Origin: Syntrophobacterales bacterium Delta_02
GTDB lineage: Bacteria > Desulfobacterota > Syntrophorhabdia > Syntrophorhabdales > Syntrophorhabdaceae
Length of the DNA stretch: 47,088 bases
Direction: 5' to 3'
Assembly: GCA_001603955.1 (NCBI GenBank)
Contig: LVAA01000055.1
Coordinates: 1 to 47,088, forward strand
This document shows positions 8,495-15,255 of the stretch, piece by piece. The position numbers and the translations under genes were made by a program. The notes beneath the pieces are model-generated. The model was not told the DNA's origin, searched no databases, and saw only the letters and a program-made list of their open reading frames with translations. How positions within the stretch are numbered: position 1 is the stretch's first letter; each line of letters starts with the position of its first letter.

Positions 8495-9256
8495 CTAGAA
8501 CTCGACCTTGACCGAGCTGCTGGTAACGACCTTCGCCATTACCTCTTTCCCGGAGGCCATGTTCTTCACCCGTATCACGTCACCCACCCGTCCCTTTTCG
8601 ACGGTCTTGCCCTTGGCACGCACGATCAGTTTATTGCTCTCGGCGATTATGGTGACCGCGTCGCCCCGTTTCACAACGACACGGTCCTCGAGGATCTGGT
8701 TGGTGACAAGAGTATTGGCAGGCACGTCCCTCTTGAGCACCTTGCCGACAACATCTTCGATGGATGCCGGATAACCGAGGCCCTTCCCGTTCATGTAGGT
8801 CTCGCGGACCACAACGTCCTTCGGGCCGATGGTATCGCCCTTTTGCCCTGCCTCTTTCAGCACGTAGAGTTCACGCTTCGTAAAGACCCTGAAGGGCACC
8901 TGAACCGTGCGCAGCCGGCCCGGAGAGGTCTCGATCTCGACAGCGCAGACACCGTCGCCGCTGATGTCGGGTATACGCACGAAGCTGAGGTTGACGATCT
9001 TCACCTTTCGCCTGAGCTGGGCGGGAACCGTCGTTAACCTCACCCGGACGGCGTCGCCTTCGGGATAGATCTCCTTGACGAACTTGATTATCCTGGCCTC
9101 GGCCACGGATTCCCCGGCGGCTTGCACCGTCTTCAATGACCCGGCCGCGGCAGCGACAAGAAAGAACAGTATCAAGAGGGCCACGCACAGACCCCTGCAC
9201 GCCTCCGGCCTGCAGGGGACCTTCTCGTTACGGCTCGTGTTCATCGGGGTACCCAC
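8495..9256 (-). CDS. flgA: FlgA, P-ring assembly chaperone
   Basis: FlgA is a periplasmic chaperone needed for FlgI polymerisation. The protein has a hydrophobic export segment at about residues 23-42 (LCVALLILFFLVAAAAG) and a C-terminal SAF-type domain. In that domain LKRDVPANTLVTNQILEDRVVVKRGDAVTIIAE precedes the end sequence VRVKNMASGKEVMAKVVTSSSVKVEF, which is diagnostic. The start codon is a GTG at 9256 with AGGAGA seven bases upstream. It sits between flgG and flgH, as in many sigma-54-controlled flagellar operons. Confidence 0.9.
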   Translation of the reverse strand: MGTPMNTSRNEKVPCRPEACRGLCVALLILFFLVAAAAGSLKTVQAAGESVAEARIIKFVKEIYPEGDAVRVRLTTVPAQLRRKVKIVNLSFVRIPDISGDGVCAVEIETSPGRLRTVQVPFRVFTKRELYVLKEAGQKGDTIGPKDVVVRETYMNGKGLGYPASIEDVVGKVLKRDVPANTLVTNQILEDRVVVKRGDAVTIIAESNKLIVRAKGKTVEKGRVGDVIRVKNMASGKEVMAKVVTSSSVKVEF

Positions 9257-9257
9257 G

Positions 9258-10046
9258 CTATCTCCTCAGGTTATTGGTCATCTGAAGCATCTCGTCCGCC
9301 GCCTGGATCGCCTTGGAATTGACCTCGTAAGCGCGCTGGCCGATGATCATGTTGATCATTTCCTGCATGACGTTCACGTTGGACATTTCGAGAAAACCCT
9401 GGAGCACCGTGCCCATGCCGTTCTCTCCCGGTCCGCCCGTAGTGGGTGAACCGCTCGCGTCGCTTTCCATGAAGAGGTTCTTCCCTATGGCCCGAAGCCC
9501 CGTGGGATTGATGAAGTTGGCCAGTTCGAGACGGCCTATCTGCTGCGGAGAGGACTGGCCCTGGATCTGGACCGTCACCGTTCCGTCGCTTTCTATGGAT
9601 ATGCTCGTTGTCCTTGCTGGTATGGTGAGGTTCGGCTCGATGGTGTAACCGTCGGTGGTCACGATCTTGCCGTCGGCGTCCGTCTTCAGGGCACCGGCCC
9701 TGGTGTAGGCCTTATCGCCGGAGGGCAGGTTCACCTGCAGGAAACCATTGCCTTCTATAGCTATGTCAAGCTCGTTGCCTGTCGTCTGGTAATCTCCCTG
9801 CTGGAAGACCTTCTGCACCGATGAGAGCATGGCCCCGAGACCTATCTGGATGCCCGTGGGAACCATGCCGCCCCCTTCCGTCCTTGCACCCTGGAGTCTC
9901 AGTGTCTGATACATGAGATCCTGAAAATCGGCGCGGCTTTTCTTGAAGCCGTTGGTGTTGACGTTGGCGATGTTGTTGGCGATGACGTCGAGATTCGTCT
10001 GCTGCACGTTCATGCCCGTTCCCGCTGTCCATAACGCCCGTATCAT
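9258..10046 (-). CDS. flgG: Flagellar distal rod protein FlgG
   Basis: FlgG builds the distal rod between rod and hook. The N-terminus MIRALWTAGTGMNVQQTNLD followed by VIANNIANVNTNGFKKSRADFQDLMYQ, and the C-terminus FLEMSNVNVMQEMINMIIGQ followed by RAYEVNSKAIQAADEMLQMTNNL, are textbook for the protein. Length (262) is standard. AGGAGG precedes the ATG. It lies 10 bp after the flgF-type gene. Confidence 0.96.
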   Translation of the reverse strand: MIRALWTAGTGMNVQQTNLDVIANNIANVNTNGFKKSRADFQDLMYQTLRLQGARTEGGGMVPTGIQIGLGAMLSSVQKVFQQGDYQTTGNELDIAIEGNGFLQVNLPSGDKAYTRAGALKTDADGKIVTTDGYTIEPNLTIPARTTSISIESDGTVTVQIQGQSSPQQIGRLELANFINPTGLRAIGKNLFMESDASGSPTTGGPGENGMGTVLQGFLEMSNVNVMQEMINMIIGQRAYEVNSKAIQAADEMLQMTNNLRR

Positions 10047-10056
10047 AGTGTTCCTC

Positions 10057-10785
10057 CTAGAATTTCGCCAGCTCTGTCAGCTTGTCGTTGATGTTCGAGA
10101 ACATCTGGTCTATCTTCGTGTAGCACTCGTATGCCCTCATGGTGTGGATGAGTGCCACCATTTCCTGGACAATATTGACATTCGAGGCCTCGTAGGAACC
10201 CTGCCGAATGGAGTAGATCGTCGGCGTCTCACCCGCCTCGGTGCCGGTGTAAGTGAAGTTGCTCCTGCTCACGGGCTTCAAGCCCTTCAAGTCCTTGAAT
10301 TCGACGACCTTTATGGTGTCCACGAGATCTTTGCCCAGGTATATGGAGCCGTCACTCTCGATGAGGATCTCTTTCCCGTCGGTGACATTGATGGTGATCT
10401 CTCCGCCCTTGCCCATGACGGGGTCTCCACCCATGGTCACCAGGCGGCTCGACTTGTCAAGCGTGAACTGCCCGTTGCGCGTGTACCGGATGCCCTCCGG
10501 CGTCATCACGGAAAAGAACCCTGGACCCAGGATGGCCATGTCAAGCTTGGCACCGCTCTCAACGATGGAAGCGTCAGAAAAATCGATATAGGTGTCGGAA
10601 AGGTTGACATAGGAATTCTTCAGAATTCCCGTCTGGCCCGTATCGTCCTGCGTTGTGGAGATCATCTCGAAAATGGGCCGTGAAGCCTTGAAGCCAGCCG
10701 TTTGAGCGTTGGCCAGGTTGTTGGCGATGATGTCCAGCCTCTTCTCATTCACGTACTTGCCGGCGACTGTTACATAAAAGCTCAT
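10057..10785 (-). CDS. flgF: FlgF-type proximal rod / hook-basal-body protein
   Basis: Rod protein of the FlgF/FlgG family, 242 residues. It has the N-terminal motif RLDIIANNLANAQTAGFKAS and the C-terminal helix SYEASNVNIVQEMVALIHTM followed by RAYECYTK. As the gene directly before flgG it is most likely flgF, the proximal rod protein. I start it at the ATG at 10783-10785 (MSFYVTVAGKYVNEKR) because family members begin only a few residues before this motif. The open frame extends 61 codons further upstream, but those codons translate the 9-bp repeats and the sigma-54 site and look non-coding. No Shine-Dalgarno sequence precedes the ATG, and the predicted transcription start is one base away, so the mRNA may be leaderless. 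Confidence 0.88.
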   Translation of the reverse strand: MSFYVTVAGKYVNEKRLDIIANNLANAQTAGFKASRPIFEMISTTQDDTGQTGILKNSYVNLSDTYIDFSDASIVESGAKLDMAILGPGFFSVMTPEGIRYTRNGQFTLDKSSRLVTMGGDPVMGKGGEITINVTDGKEILIESDGSIYLGKDLVDTIKVVEFKDLKGLKPVSRSNFTYTGTEAGETPTIYSIRQGSYEASNVNIVQEMVALIHTMRAYECYTKIDQMFSNINDKLTELAKF

Positions 10786-10796
10786 GCCGGGATTAG

Positions 10797-10812
10797 TGCA
10801 ATACATGTGCCA
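10797..10812 (-). promoter_or_regulatory. Sigma-54 (-24/-12) promoter of the flagellar operon
   Basis: On the minus strand the sequence TGGCACATGTATTGCA fits the sigma-54 consensus TGGCAC-N5-TTGCW at every defined position with correct spacing. The predicted start of transcription is about 12 bases beyond the GC of the -12 element, near 10786, directly at the flgF ATG. Sigma-54 control of rod and hook operons is usual in deltaproteobacteria. Confidence 0.8.
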
Positions 10813-10822
10813 GAGAAGACGG

Positions 10823-10912
10823 CTTGAACCGCTTGAGCCGTTTGAACCGCTTGAACGGAAAAGACGGTACCGACTGGAGAAGCGGCTCGAATCCCTTGAA
10901 TGGTTTGAATCG
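10823..10912. repeat. 9-bp-period direct repeats (consensus gaaccgctt)
   Basis: Four units (cttgaaccg, cttgagccg, tttgaaccg, cttgaacgg) run from 10823 to 10858, and three more degenerate units occupy 10886-10912. The second block is exactly in phase with the first (63 bp later). The same unit type recurs at 13201-13236. Confidence 0.85.
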
Positions 10913-10961
10913 CCTGACAGCCCGTTGATATGGCCGGTTGTCGAATCTGGTTCCTGTTCTG

Positions 10962-10991
10962 CCGTCATTCCGGCGAAGGCCGGAATGACGG
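10962..10991. repeat. 30-bp palindromic intergenic repeat
   Basis: Perfect 13-bp arms ccgtcattccggc / gccggaatgacgg separated by a gaag loop. This GTCATTCCGG.GAA.GCCGGAATGAC form is, to my knowledge, a very common extragenic palindrome in proteobacterial genomes. A partial second copy follows near 11031-11043. Confidence 0.85.
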
Positions 10992-11076
10992 AAACGGGGT
11001 CGTGCAGGGTATCCCGGGATCGCGCGCCCGAGGCTGGAATGACGTGTCTTCACGTCTTCCAAGGTTTCTAGCCTGC

Positions 11077-11107
11077 GACCTGAGACCTGAGACCTGAGAC
11101 CTGAGAC
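11077..11107. repeat. 7-bp tandem repeat (gacctga), about 4.4 copies
   Basis: The unit gacctga is repeated four times without mismatch from 11077 to 11104, followed by gac. It lies between the nucleoside phosphorylase-like operon and the flagellar operon. Confidence 0.9.
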
Positions 11108-11128
11108 GCTTCTTTTCGCTTCTGCTGG

Positions 11129-11157
11129 GAAAAATTTTCCTTTTGGGAAATTTTTTC
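11129..11157 (-). terminator. Probable terminator of the HNH-HIT-phosphorylase operon
   Basis: An A/T-rich hairpin with 12-bp arms (one mismatch) around a tttt loop lies about 30 bp downstream of the phosphorylase stop codon. The arms carry A5 and T6 runs, so the stem itself provides the U-tract, in either direction. Confidence 0.5.
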
Positions 11158-11188
11158 AGGGAGAAACCGGGTCTTCAGGGCGTTATGG

Positions 11189-11938
11189 TCAGACAACCGC
11201 CTTTTCGTTCATGAAGCGGGCAAGTTTTCTTGTGCCTTCCCTGAAGGCCTTGGTGTGGAAACCGCTTGTCCACGTACCATTATTACTAAAGAGGTCGGAG
11301 ACGATGAGGAAGGCGATGGCCTTCAGGCCCTTTGCCCTGGCGACGGCATAGAAGGATGCCACCTCCATCTCCACCGCCGATATACCCCGCCCGACGCAGG
11401 CGTCGATCTTGCTGAGCGTCTCCCGGTAGATGGCGTCCGTCGTCCATATATCGACGACGGGAAATCCCGCCTCCGCCGCCACGGGGACCCAGTCATCCGC
11501 CCAGCGCGACGATACCATATCGTCGTCGTCGGGGAGGTAATGCCAGGAGATACCCTCCTCACGCAGCGCGCTCTTCGCGAGACAGACATCCCCTACCGCC
11601 CTGTCCGGTCCCATGCCCCCGCAATAGCCCCAGAGAACAAACTCCCTGACACCGAACGCGGAAAGCTCCTCCATCAATGCAGCAATATTCGGGCCACCGA
11701 AGGAAGACCTTATTGCCGCCGTCGAGGTCCCGGACAAGAGGTGGATCATCCTGAAAGGCCTCCACGCGTCCGCGACGGATGCACCCCTGCCTCCCGTCAA
11801 TCGCCTGAGGTCCGCGTCGTTGAAGGTTACGATAACCCTTTCGGGCAGAGCAAGTTCGTTCGGCTGTTTTCCGGTGAGTGCCCCGGCTATTGCCTGAGGC
11901 TCAAGGATGACCCGGGAGGGATCAAAGAACCGTCTCAA
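11189..11938 (-). CDS. Nucleoside phosphorylase-family protein (PNP/UDP type)
   Basis: A 249-residue protein with the PNP_UDP fold pattern. SGTSTAAIRSSFGG resembles the phosphate/ribose loop, VLWGYCGGMGP is the purine-base glycine strand, and ISAVEMEVASFYAVARAKG carries the EMEXA ribose-binding motif, followed by FLIVSDLFSNN with the late aspartate. Such enzymes cleave nucleosides or 5'-methylthioadenosine-type compounds with phosphate. The substrate cannot be told from sequence by eye. Its start overlaps the end of the HIT gene by 17 bases, so the two are co-translated and may act together in nucleotide salvage. Confidence 0.75.
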   Translation of the reverse strand: MRRFFDPSRVILEPQAIAGALTGKQPNELALPERVIVTFNDADLRRLTGGRGASVADAWRPFRMIHLLSGTSTAAIRSSFGGPNIAALMEELSAFGVREFVLWGYCGGMGPDRAVGDVCLAKSALREEGISWHYLPDDDDMVSSRWADDWVPVAAEAGFPVVDIWTTDAIYRETLSKIDACVGRGISAVEMEVASFYAVARAKGLKAIAFLIVSDLFSNNGTWTSGFHTKAFREGTRKLARFMNEKAVV

Positions 11939-12413
11939 GGAATCTTCTCTTCAACCTCTGATAAGAGGTCATGAGGTGTTCGGAGATCACCCTGGTCTCC
12001 CCCGTAACGGCCATGAAGTTCGTATCCCCGAACCAGCGTGGTACCATGTGCACGTGAATGTGCTCTTCCAGCCCCGCCCCGGCGGCGCGGCCCACATTGA
12101 TACCGATGTTGATCCCTTCGACGCTGAACTCTTCCTTGTAGACCCTGACCATTTTCTTCACGAGGCGCATCATATCGAGGGATTCCTCGTCGGTAAGGTC
12201 CTCCGCCAGGCCTGTATGCCGGACGGGCACCACCATGACGTGGCCGTTGGAGTAGGGAAAGCGGTTCATGATGACAAAGGCCTTGCCAAGCCTGCCGATC
12301 ACGAGGGACTCCTCGTCCTTCCCCTCGTCGATACAGAGAAAGCACCTCTTTTCGCCAGGCGCCTTCGTGCCCGTGATATATTCCATTCTCCAGGGAGCCC
12401 AAACTCTATCCAT
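11922..12413 (-). CDS. HIT-family nucleotide hydrolase/phosphorylase
   Basis: The histidine triad HIHVHMV (about residues 117-123) is the catalytic motif of HIT proteins, which cleave the alpha-phosphate of nucleotide conjugates such as Ap4A. The N-terminus MDRVWAPWRMEYITG followed by a CFLC pair is typical of the bacterial Ap4A-phosphorylase-like branch, in which the cysteines can bind zinc. At 163 residues it has the usual length. It begins two bases after the HNH stop and overlaps the nucleoside phosphorylase-like gene. Confidence 0.88.
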   Translation of the reverse strand: MDRVWAPWRMEYITGTKAPGEKRCFLCIDEGKDEESLVIGRLGKAFVIMNRFPYSNGHVMVVPVRHTGLAEDLTDEESLDMMRLVKKMVRVYKEEFSVEGINIGINVGRAAGAGLEEHIHVHMVPRWFGDTNFMAVTGETRVISEHLMTSYQRLKRRFLETVL

Positions 12414-12414
12414 A

Positions 12415-12927
12415 TCAATTCCTCATGAACATGTAGTCGCGCCAGTACTCGGGTGGCACCGTGACGCCAAGGTTCAGCATGAACATGTAGAACCCGTTGG
12501 GCCGTGAAGGCCTCTTTCTCGGATGCATCTTCACCTCTTCAGGCAGTTTGTCCCCCTTTTTCAGGTTGCAGCTTATGCAGGATGTAACGATGTTGCTCCA
12601 TTCCGTTACGCCGCCCCGGGATTTGGGGACAAGATGGTCGCAGGTGAGATACTTCGCGTCGAGCTTTTTCCCGCAATACTGGCAGGTATGGTTATCCCGG
12701 AGAAAAACGTTCCTTCGGGAGAACTTCACTTTGGCGTGATTGCTTCGGACGAGGGTCAGGAGGCGTATGACCGCGGGCTGGCGGATCGATATCGAGACGC
12801 CCCGGATCTCCCGGTCGTACTCTTTGAGAACTTCGACCTTTCCCAGGTAAACGAGGGTGATCGCCTTCTTCCATGACAGAACGCTGATAGGTTCAAAGGT
12901 CGTGTTAAGCAGGAGGGTCCGGTCCAT
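12415..12927 (-). CDS. HNH endonuclease domain protein
   Basis: A 170-residue protein with a treble-clef HNH fold: two zinc pairs (CQYCG and CISC) flank the catalytic stretch LTCDHLVPKSRGGVTEWSN. The N-terminus (LLLNTTFEPISVLSWKKAIT) marks the widespread group of stand-alone HNH proteins found in many bacterial chromosomes. Their cellular role is not established. It is first in a tight operon with the HIT and phosphorylase genes. I see no mobile-element context. Confidence 0.85.
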   Translation of the reverse strand: MDRTLLLNTTFEPISVLSWKKAITLVYLGKVEVLKEYDREIRGVSISIRQPAVIRLLTLVRSNHAKVKFSRRNVFLRDNHTCQYCGKKLDAKYLTCDHLVPKSRGGVTEWSNIVTSCISCNLKKGDKLPEEVKMHPRKRPSRPNGFYMFMLNLGVTVPPEYWRDYMFMRN

Positions 12928-12981
12928 TTAATCATTTGATAAATAACCCGTTTCGACTCCTCATGTCAAGGTTTGAGATGA

Positions 12982-13116
12982 TCAGGCGGCGCGTCTCGCT
13001 TCCATCATCCTCAGGACATGTACGACCAGGGTATGGCGCTCCCGGACGTCAAGGTCGAAATAGAACCGGCTGTTCATAAGCGCTCTGATGATCTCTTTCA
13101 GTCTCTCCGCCCTCAT
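12982..13116 (-). CDS. 44-residue conserved-looking small protein
   Basis: A short open frame starts at the ATG at 13114-13116 with a perfect AGGAGG at 13122-13127, five bases upstream. It translates as a charged helix-forming peptide beginning MRAERLKEIIRALMNSRFYF and ending in LRMMEARRAA. Base composition matches neighbouring genes. I do not recognise the family; it could be a small regulator. The strong ribosome site and the clean frame are the evidence that it is real. Confidence 0.55.
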   Translation of the reverse strand: MRAERLKEIIRALMNSRFYFDLDVRERHTLVVHVLRMMEARRAA

Positions 13117-13168
13117 GACATCCTCCTGAAAAGGATTGTCGGATGAAAGGGAAAAAACTGAAGAGACC

Positions 13169-13263
13169 AGGTAATGGGTGATGGGAAGAGACGCGGGTTG
13201 GAGCCGTTAGAACCGTTGGAACCGTTAGAACCGTTCTTCCCTATCCCCTATCACCTATCACCC
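13169..13263. repeat. Facing heptad arrays around a 9-bp repeat array
   Basis: Left heptads (aggtaat, gggtgat, gggaaga) at 13169-13189 face right heptads (ctatccc, ctatcac, ctatcac) at 13241-13261, which are close to their reverse complement. Between them, 13201-13236 holds four 9-bp units of type gaaccgttn. The whole can fold into a long imperfect hairpin. Confidence 0.75.
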
Positions 13264-13307
13264 GCTTCTGCTTTTTTTGTTCTCATTCGCTATGTTCTGT
13301 GGTAAGT

Positions 13308-13802
13308 ATGGACAAAATACTTAAGGCAAAAGGAGCCAGCAAAATGCCCGTGTTCGATGAAAATGGAAAGCAGGTCAACACTGAAGAAGAATTTCCCAGG
13401 ATGACGGACCCCGAGGAAGCGGGCGGCGGCTTTGCTCCGCCCTTGAAAAGACAGTTTCCCGTCCTTCCGGCGGTCCTGGGGATAGTCGCGCTCGTTCTTG
13501 CCGTCGTCGCCGTCATTTTCTTCCTGAAGGCGAACACCCTGGAGCAGGAGGTGGCGATGCTGAAAAAGACCAAGGCCCAGCTCGCGACAACGGAGACCAG
13601 GCTTCAGGATCTGACGAAAGAGAACCAGAAGGTAAAGGCCGAGCTCAGCCAGGTCAAAGAGGAGCGCGACAGCGCAAGGGCCAGGAACCAGGCCCTTGAG
13701 GACCAGCTGGCAAAGAAGAAGGCCGCCCCGGCATCCAAGAAGGCTTCGGCGCAGACGGGCAAGAAACCTGCCCCGAAGAAACCTGCCCCGAAGAAACAAT
13801 AA
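13308..13802 (+). CDS. Membrane-anchored coiled-coil protein with Lys/Pro/Ala tail
   Basis: About 164 residues of unknown function. A short acidic cytoplasmic-type N-terminus is followed by one membrane helix ([20 protein letters not shown], about residues 50-69). Next comes a coiled coil rich in Lys, Glu and Gln (about 70-135), then a low-complexity tail of repeated KPAPK units. The ATG at 13308 is used; a GTG three codons earlier is an alternative. The layout recalls proteins that tether the inner membrane to the cell wall or DNA, but no family is recognised. The gene lies 19 bp before the cyclophilin gene. Confidence 0.75.
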   Translation: MDKILKAKGASKMPVFDENGKQVNTEEEFPRMTDPEEAGGGFAPPLKRQFPVLPAVLGIVALVLAVVAVIFFLKANTLEQEVAMLKKTKAQLATTETRLQDLTKENQKVKAELSQVKEERDSARARNQALEDQLAKKKAAPASKKASAQTGKKPAPKKPAPKKQ

Positions 13803-13821
13803 CCATAAGGGGACCATAGCC

Positions 13822-14436
13822 ATGAAGAAAACGGCATTGGTATTATCAGTAGTGGCCTTTCTGGCAATGACGTGCCTTGTCTCATTTGCCGGAGAAGGAA
13901 GCAAGGAGAAGAAAATGAAACCATCATATCCACCGTTAAGCGCCGTAATAAAGACAGCAAAAGGCGACATAAACGTAAAGCTCTTTCCCAATCAGGCACC
14001 GCTCACTGTATTGAGCTTCGTGAACCTGTCCAAACGGGGCTTCTACGACAACCTGACCTTCCACAGGGTCATCCGCGGGTTCGTGATCCAGGGTGGCTGC
14101 CCGCTGGGTACGGGCACGGGAGACCCTGGCTATCGTTTCAAGGATGAGTTCTCGCCCGACCTGAGACACAACAAGCCCGGGGTCCTTTCCATGGCGAACG
14201 CCGGGCCGAACACGAACGGAAGCCAGTTCTTCATCACCCACGTCCCGACACCCCATCTCGATGACAGGCACTCGATATTCGGCGAGGTCAAAGACCCGAA
14301 AGATCAGGAGATCGTGGACAGCATAGTCGCGGGGGACAGGATAAACACGATCGTCATCGAAGGCGATTACTCCCGGCTGGCCGAGGATCACAAGGAAGAC
14401 CTGCGGAAGTGGAACGAGGTCCTCGACAAGAAATAG
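13822..14436 (+). CDS. Exported cyclophilin-type peptidyl-prolyl cis-trans isomerase
   Basis: A 204-residue protein with a signal peptide ([24 protein letters not shown]) and a cyclophilin domain. Active-site segments are clear: [13 protein letters not shown] (catalytic Arg, Phe, Gln), [20 protein letters not shown] and the [11 protein letters not shown] loop. It should speed proline isomerisation of proteins in the periplasm. The start is the ATG at 13822; the open frame upstream overlaps the preceding gene and lacks support. It is probably co-transcribed with the coiled-coil membrane protein. Confidence 0.92.
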   Translation: MKKTALVLSVVAFLAMTCLVSFAGEGSKEKKMKPSYPPLSAVIKTAKGDINVKLFPNQAPLTVLSFVNLSKRGFYDNLTFHRVIRGFVIQGGCPLGTGTGDPGYRFKDEFSPDLRHNKPGVLSMANAGPNTNGSQFFITHVPTPHLDDRHSIFGEVKDPKDQEIVDSIVAGDRINTIVIEGDYSRLAEDHKEDLRKWNEVLDKK

Positions 14437-14451
14437 GCCGTCCCCTATCTG

Positions 14452-14473
14452 CACAATATTGTGAAATATTGTG
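14452..14473. promoter_or_regulatory. Palindromic operator-like site (cacaatattgtg plus a half copy)
   Basis: A perfect 12-bp palindrome, cacaatattgtg, at 14452-14463 is followed by aaatattgtg, giving an overlapping second half site with the same atattgtg core. It lies 10 bp upstream of the putative promoter of the arginine decarboxylase gene, a natural place for a dimeric regulator. It could alternatively be part of a terminator for the cyclophilin gene. Confidence 0.45.
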
Positions 14474-14482
14474 AGAGTTGCC

Positions 14483-14511
14483 TTGTGCAGGCGGCGCTAT
14501 CGTGGTATGCT
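14483..14511 (+). promoter_or_regulatory. Possible sigma-70 promoter for the arginine decarboxylase gene
   Basis: TTGTGC at 14483-14488 and TATGCT at 14506-14511 are separated by 17 bp. The match is fair only. The resulting leader of about 130 nt would include the heptad hairpin at 14518-14603. Confidence 0.4.
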
Positions 14512-14517
14512 GACGAC

Positions 14518-14603
14518 CGTAAAGCGTAAGGCGTAGGGCGTGAGCCACCGGAGTCTGCGGAGGGTCGATCGCCTTCTACCCCTTACGCCTTGCGTTTCAG
14601 GGC
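14518..14603. repeat. Facing 7-bp-period arrays in the leader of the arginine decarboxylase gene
   Basis: Left heptads cgtaaag, cgtaagg, cgtaggg, cgtgagc (14518-14545) face a right array at about 14571-14603. The reverse complement of that array contains aggcgta and aggggta units. The two arms could pair in the mRNA leader just upstream of the AGGAGA ribosome site. Confidence 0.75.
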
Positions 14604-14644
14604 TTATGGCCCTGTCAAGTTTTTCGGGAAAGGAGATTCAGCAA

Positions 14645-15187
14645 ATGTATATCGCGAGCAATATGTTCCTTACAAAAGGGGTGGGCCAGAACAAAGAAAA
14701 ACTGGTGAGTTTCGAACTGGCCCTTCGCAACGCGAAGATAGCTCCCTTCAACATCGTCAAGGTATCGAGCATCTTCCCTCCCCAGTGTGAGATAGTGCCG
14801 CCAAAACAGGGACTGAAGCGCCTGACGCCCGGCCAGATCGTGCACGCCGTCCTGGCCGAGGCATCCACCAACGAGCATCACCGTCTTGTCGCGGCCTCTG
14901 TCGGGGTTGCCATTCCCAAGGACCGTGACCGATTCGGGTATCTTTCCGAATACCACAGTCACGGAGAAGACGACAAGACAGCCGGTGACTACGCCGAAGA
15001 TATCGCCGCCCAGATGCTGGCGACCATCCTCGGCCTCGAATTCGACGTCAATGAGAGCTACAACAAACGGCTCGACGTTTGGAAACTGAGCGACGAGATA
15101 GTCCAGACGCGCAACATCACCCAGACCAGCGTCGGCAAGAAAGGTGTCTGGACAACGGTGATCGCCGCGGCCATTCTTATACCCTAG
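14645..15187 (+). CDS. pdaD: Pyruvoyl-dependent arginine decarboxylase
   Basis: PvlArgDC makes agmatine, the entry to polyamine synthesis. The proenzyme cleaves itself between two serines to create the pyruvoyl group. Here that site is the pair in VKVSSIFPP (Ser41-Ser42). Other family blocks are KLTPGQIVHAVLAE-like (RLTPGQIVHAVLAEAS), ASVGVAIPKD, GYLSEYHSHG and the end TSVGKKGVWTTVIAAA. I start at the ATG at 14645 with AGGAGA ten bases upstream, giving 180 residues, close to archaeal and chlamydial homologues. The ORF upstream of this ATG covers the repeat region and is not credible. Confidence 0.92.
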   Translation: MYIASNMFLTKGVGQNKEKLVSFELALRNAKIAPFNIVKVSSIFPPQCEIVPPKQGLKRLTPGQIVHAVLAEASTNEHHRLVAASVGVAIPKDRDRFGYLSEYHSHGEDDKTAGDYAEDIAAQMLATILGLEFDVNESYNKRLDVWKLSDEIVQTRNITQTSVGKKGVWTTVIAAAILIP

Positions 15188-15189
15188 AA

Positions 15190-15217
15190 GACGGTTTCAG
15201 GTTCAAGGTTTCAGGCA
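15190..15217. repeat. 7-bp-period repeat (gacggtt, tcaggtt, caaggtt, tcaggca)
   Basis: Four adjacent heptads lie directly after the stop codon of the arginine decarboxylase gene, between convergent genes. Confidence 0.75.
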
Positions 15218-15255
15218 AAAGACTGAGACACAATTGCGGACAAAGAAACAAGTGT

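Larger units (their letters stand above)
10813..11188. other. Non-coding gap upstream of the flagellar operon, rich in repeats
   Basis: No gene is supported here. The gap holds the 9-bp repeats, a GTCATTCCGG-type palindrome, a degenerate partial copy of that palindrome near 11031-11043, the gacctga heptad array and a probable terminator for the upstream operon. These are listed separately. Confidence 0.7.

Noticed and set aside
10057..10968. Long form of flgF beginning at 10968
   Set aside because: The first 61 codons translate a 9-bp repeat (Ser/Gly/Arg-rich) and contain the sigma-54 promoter; the family start is at 10785.
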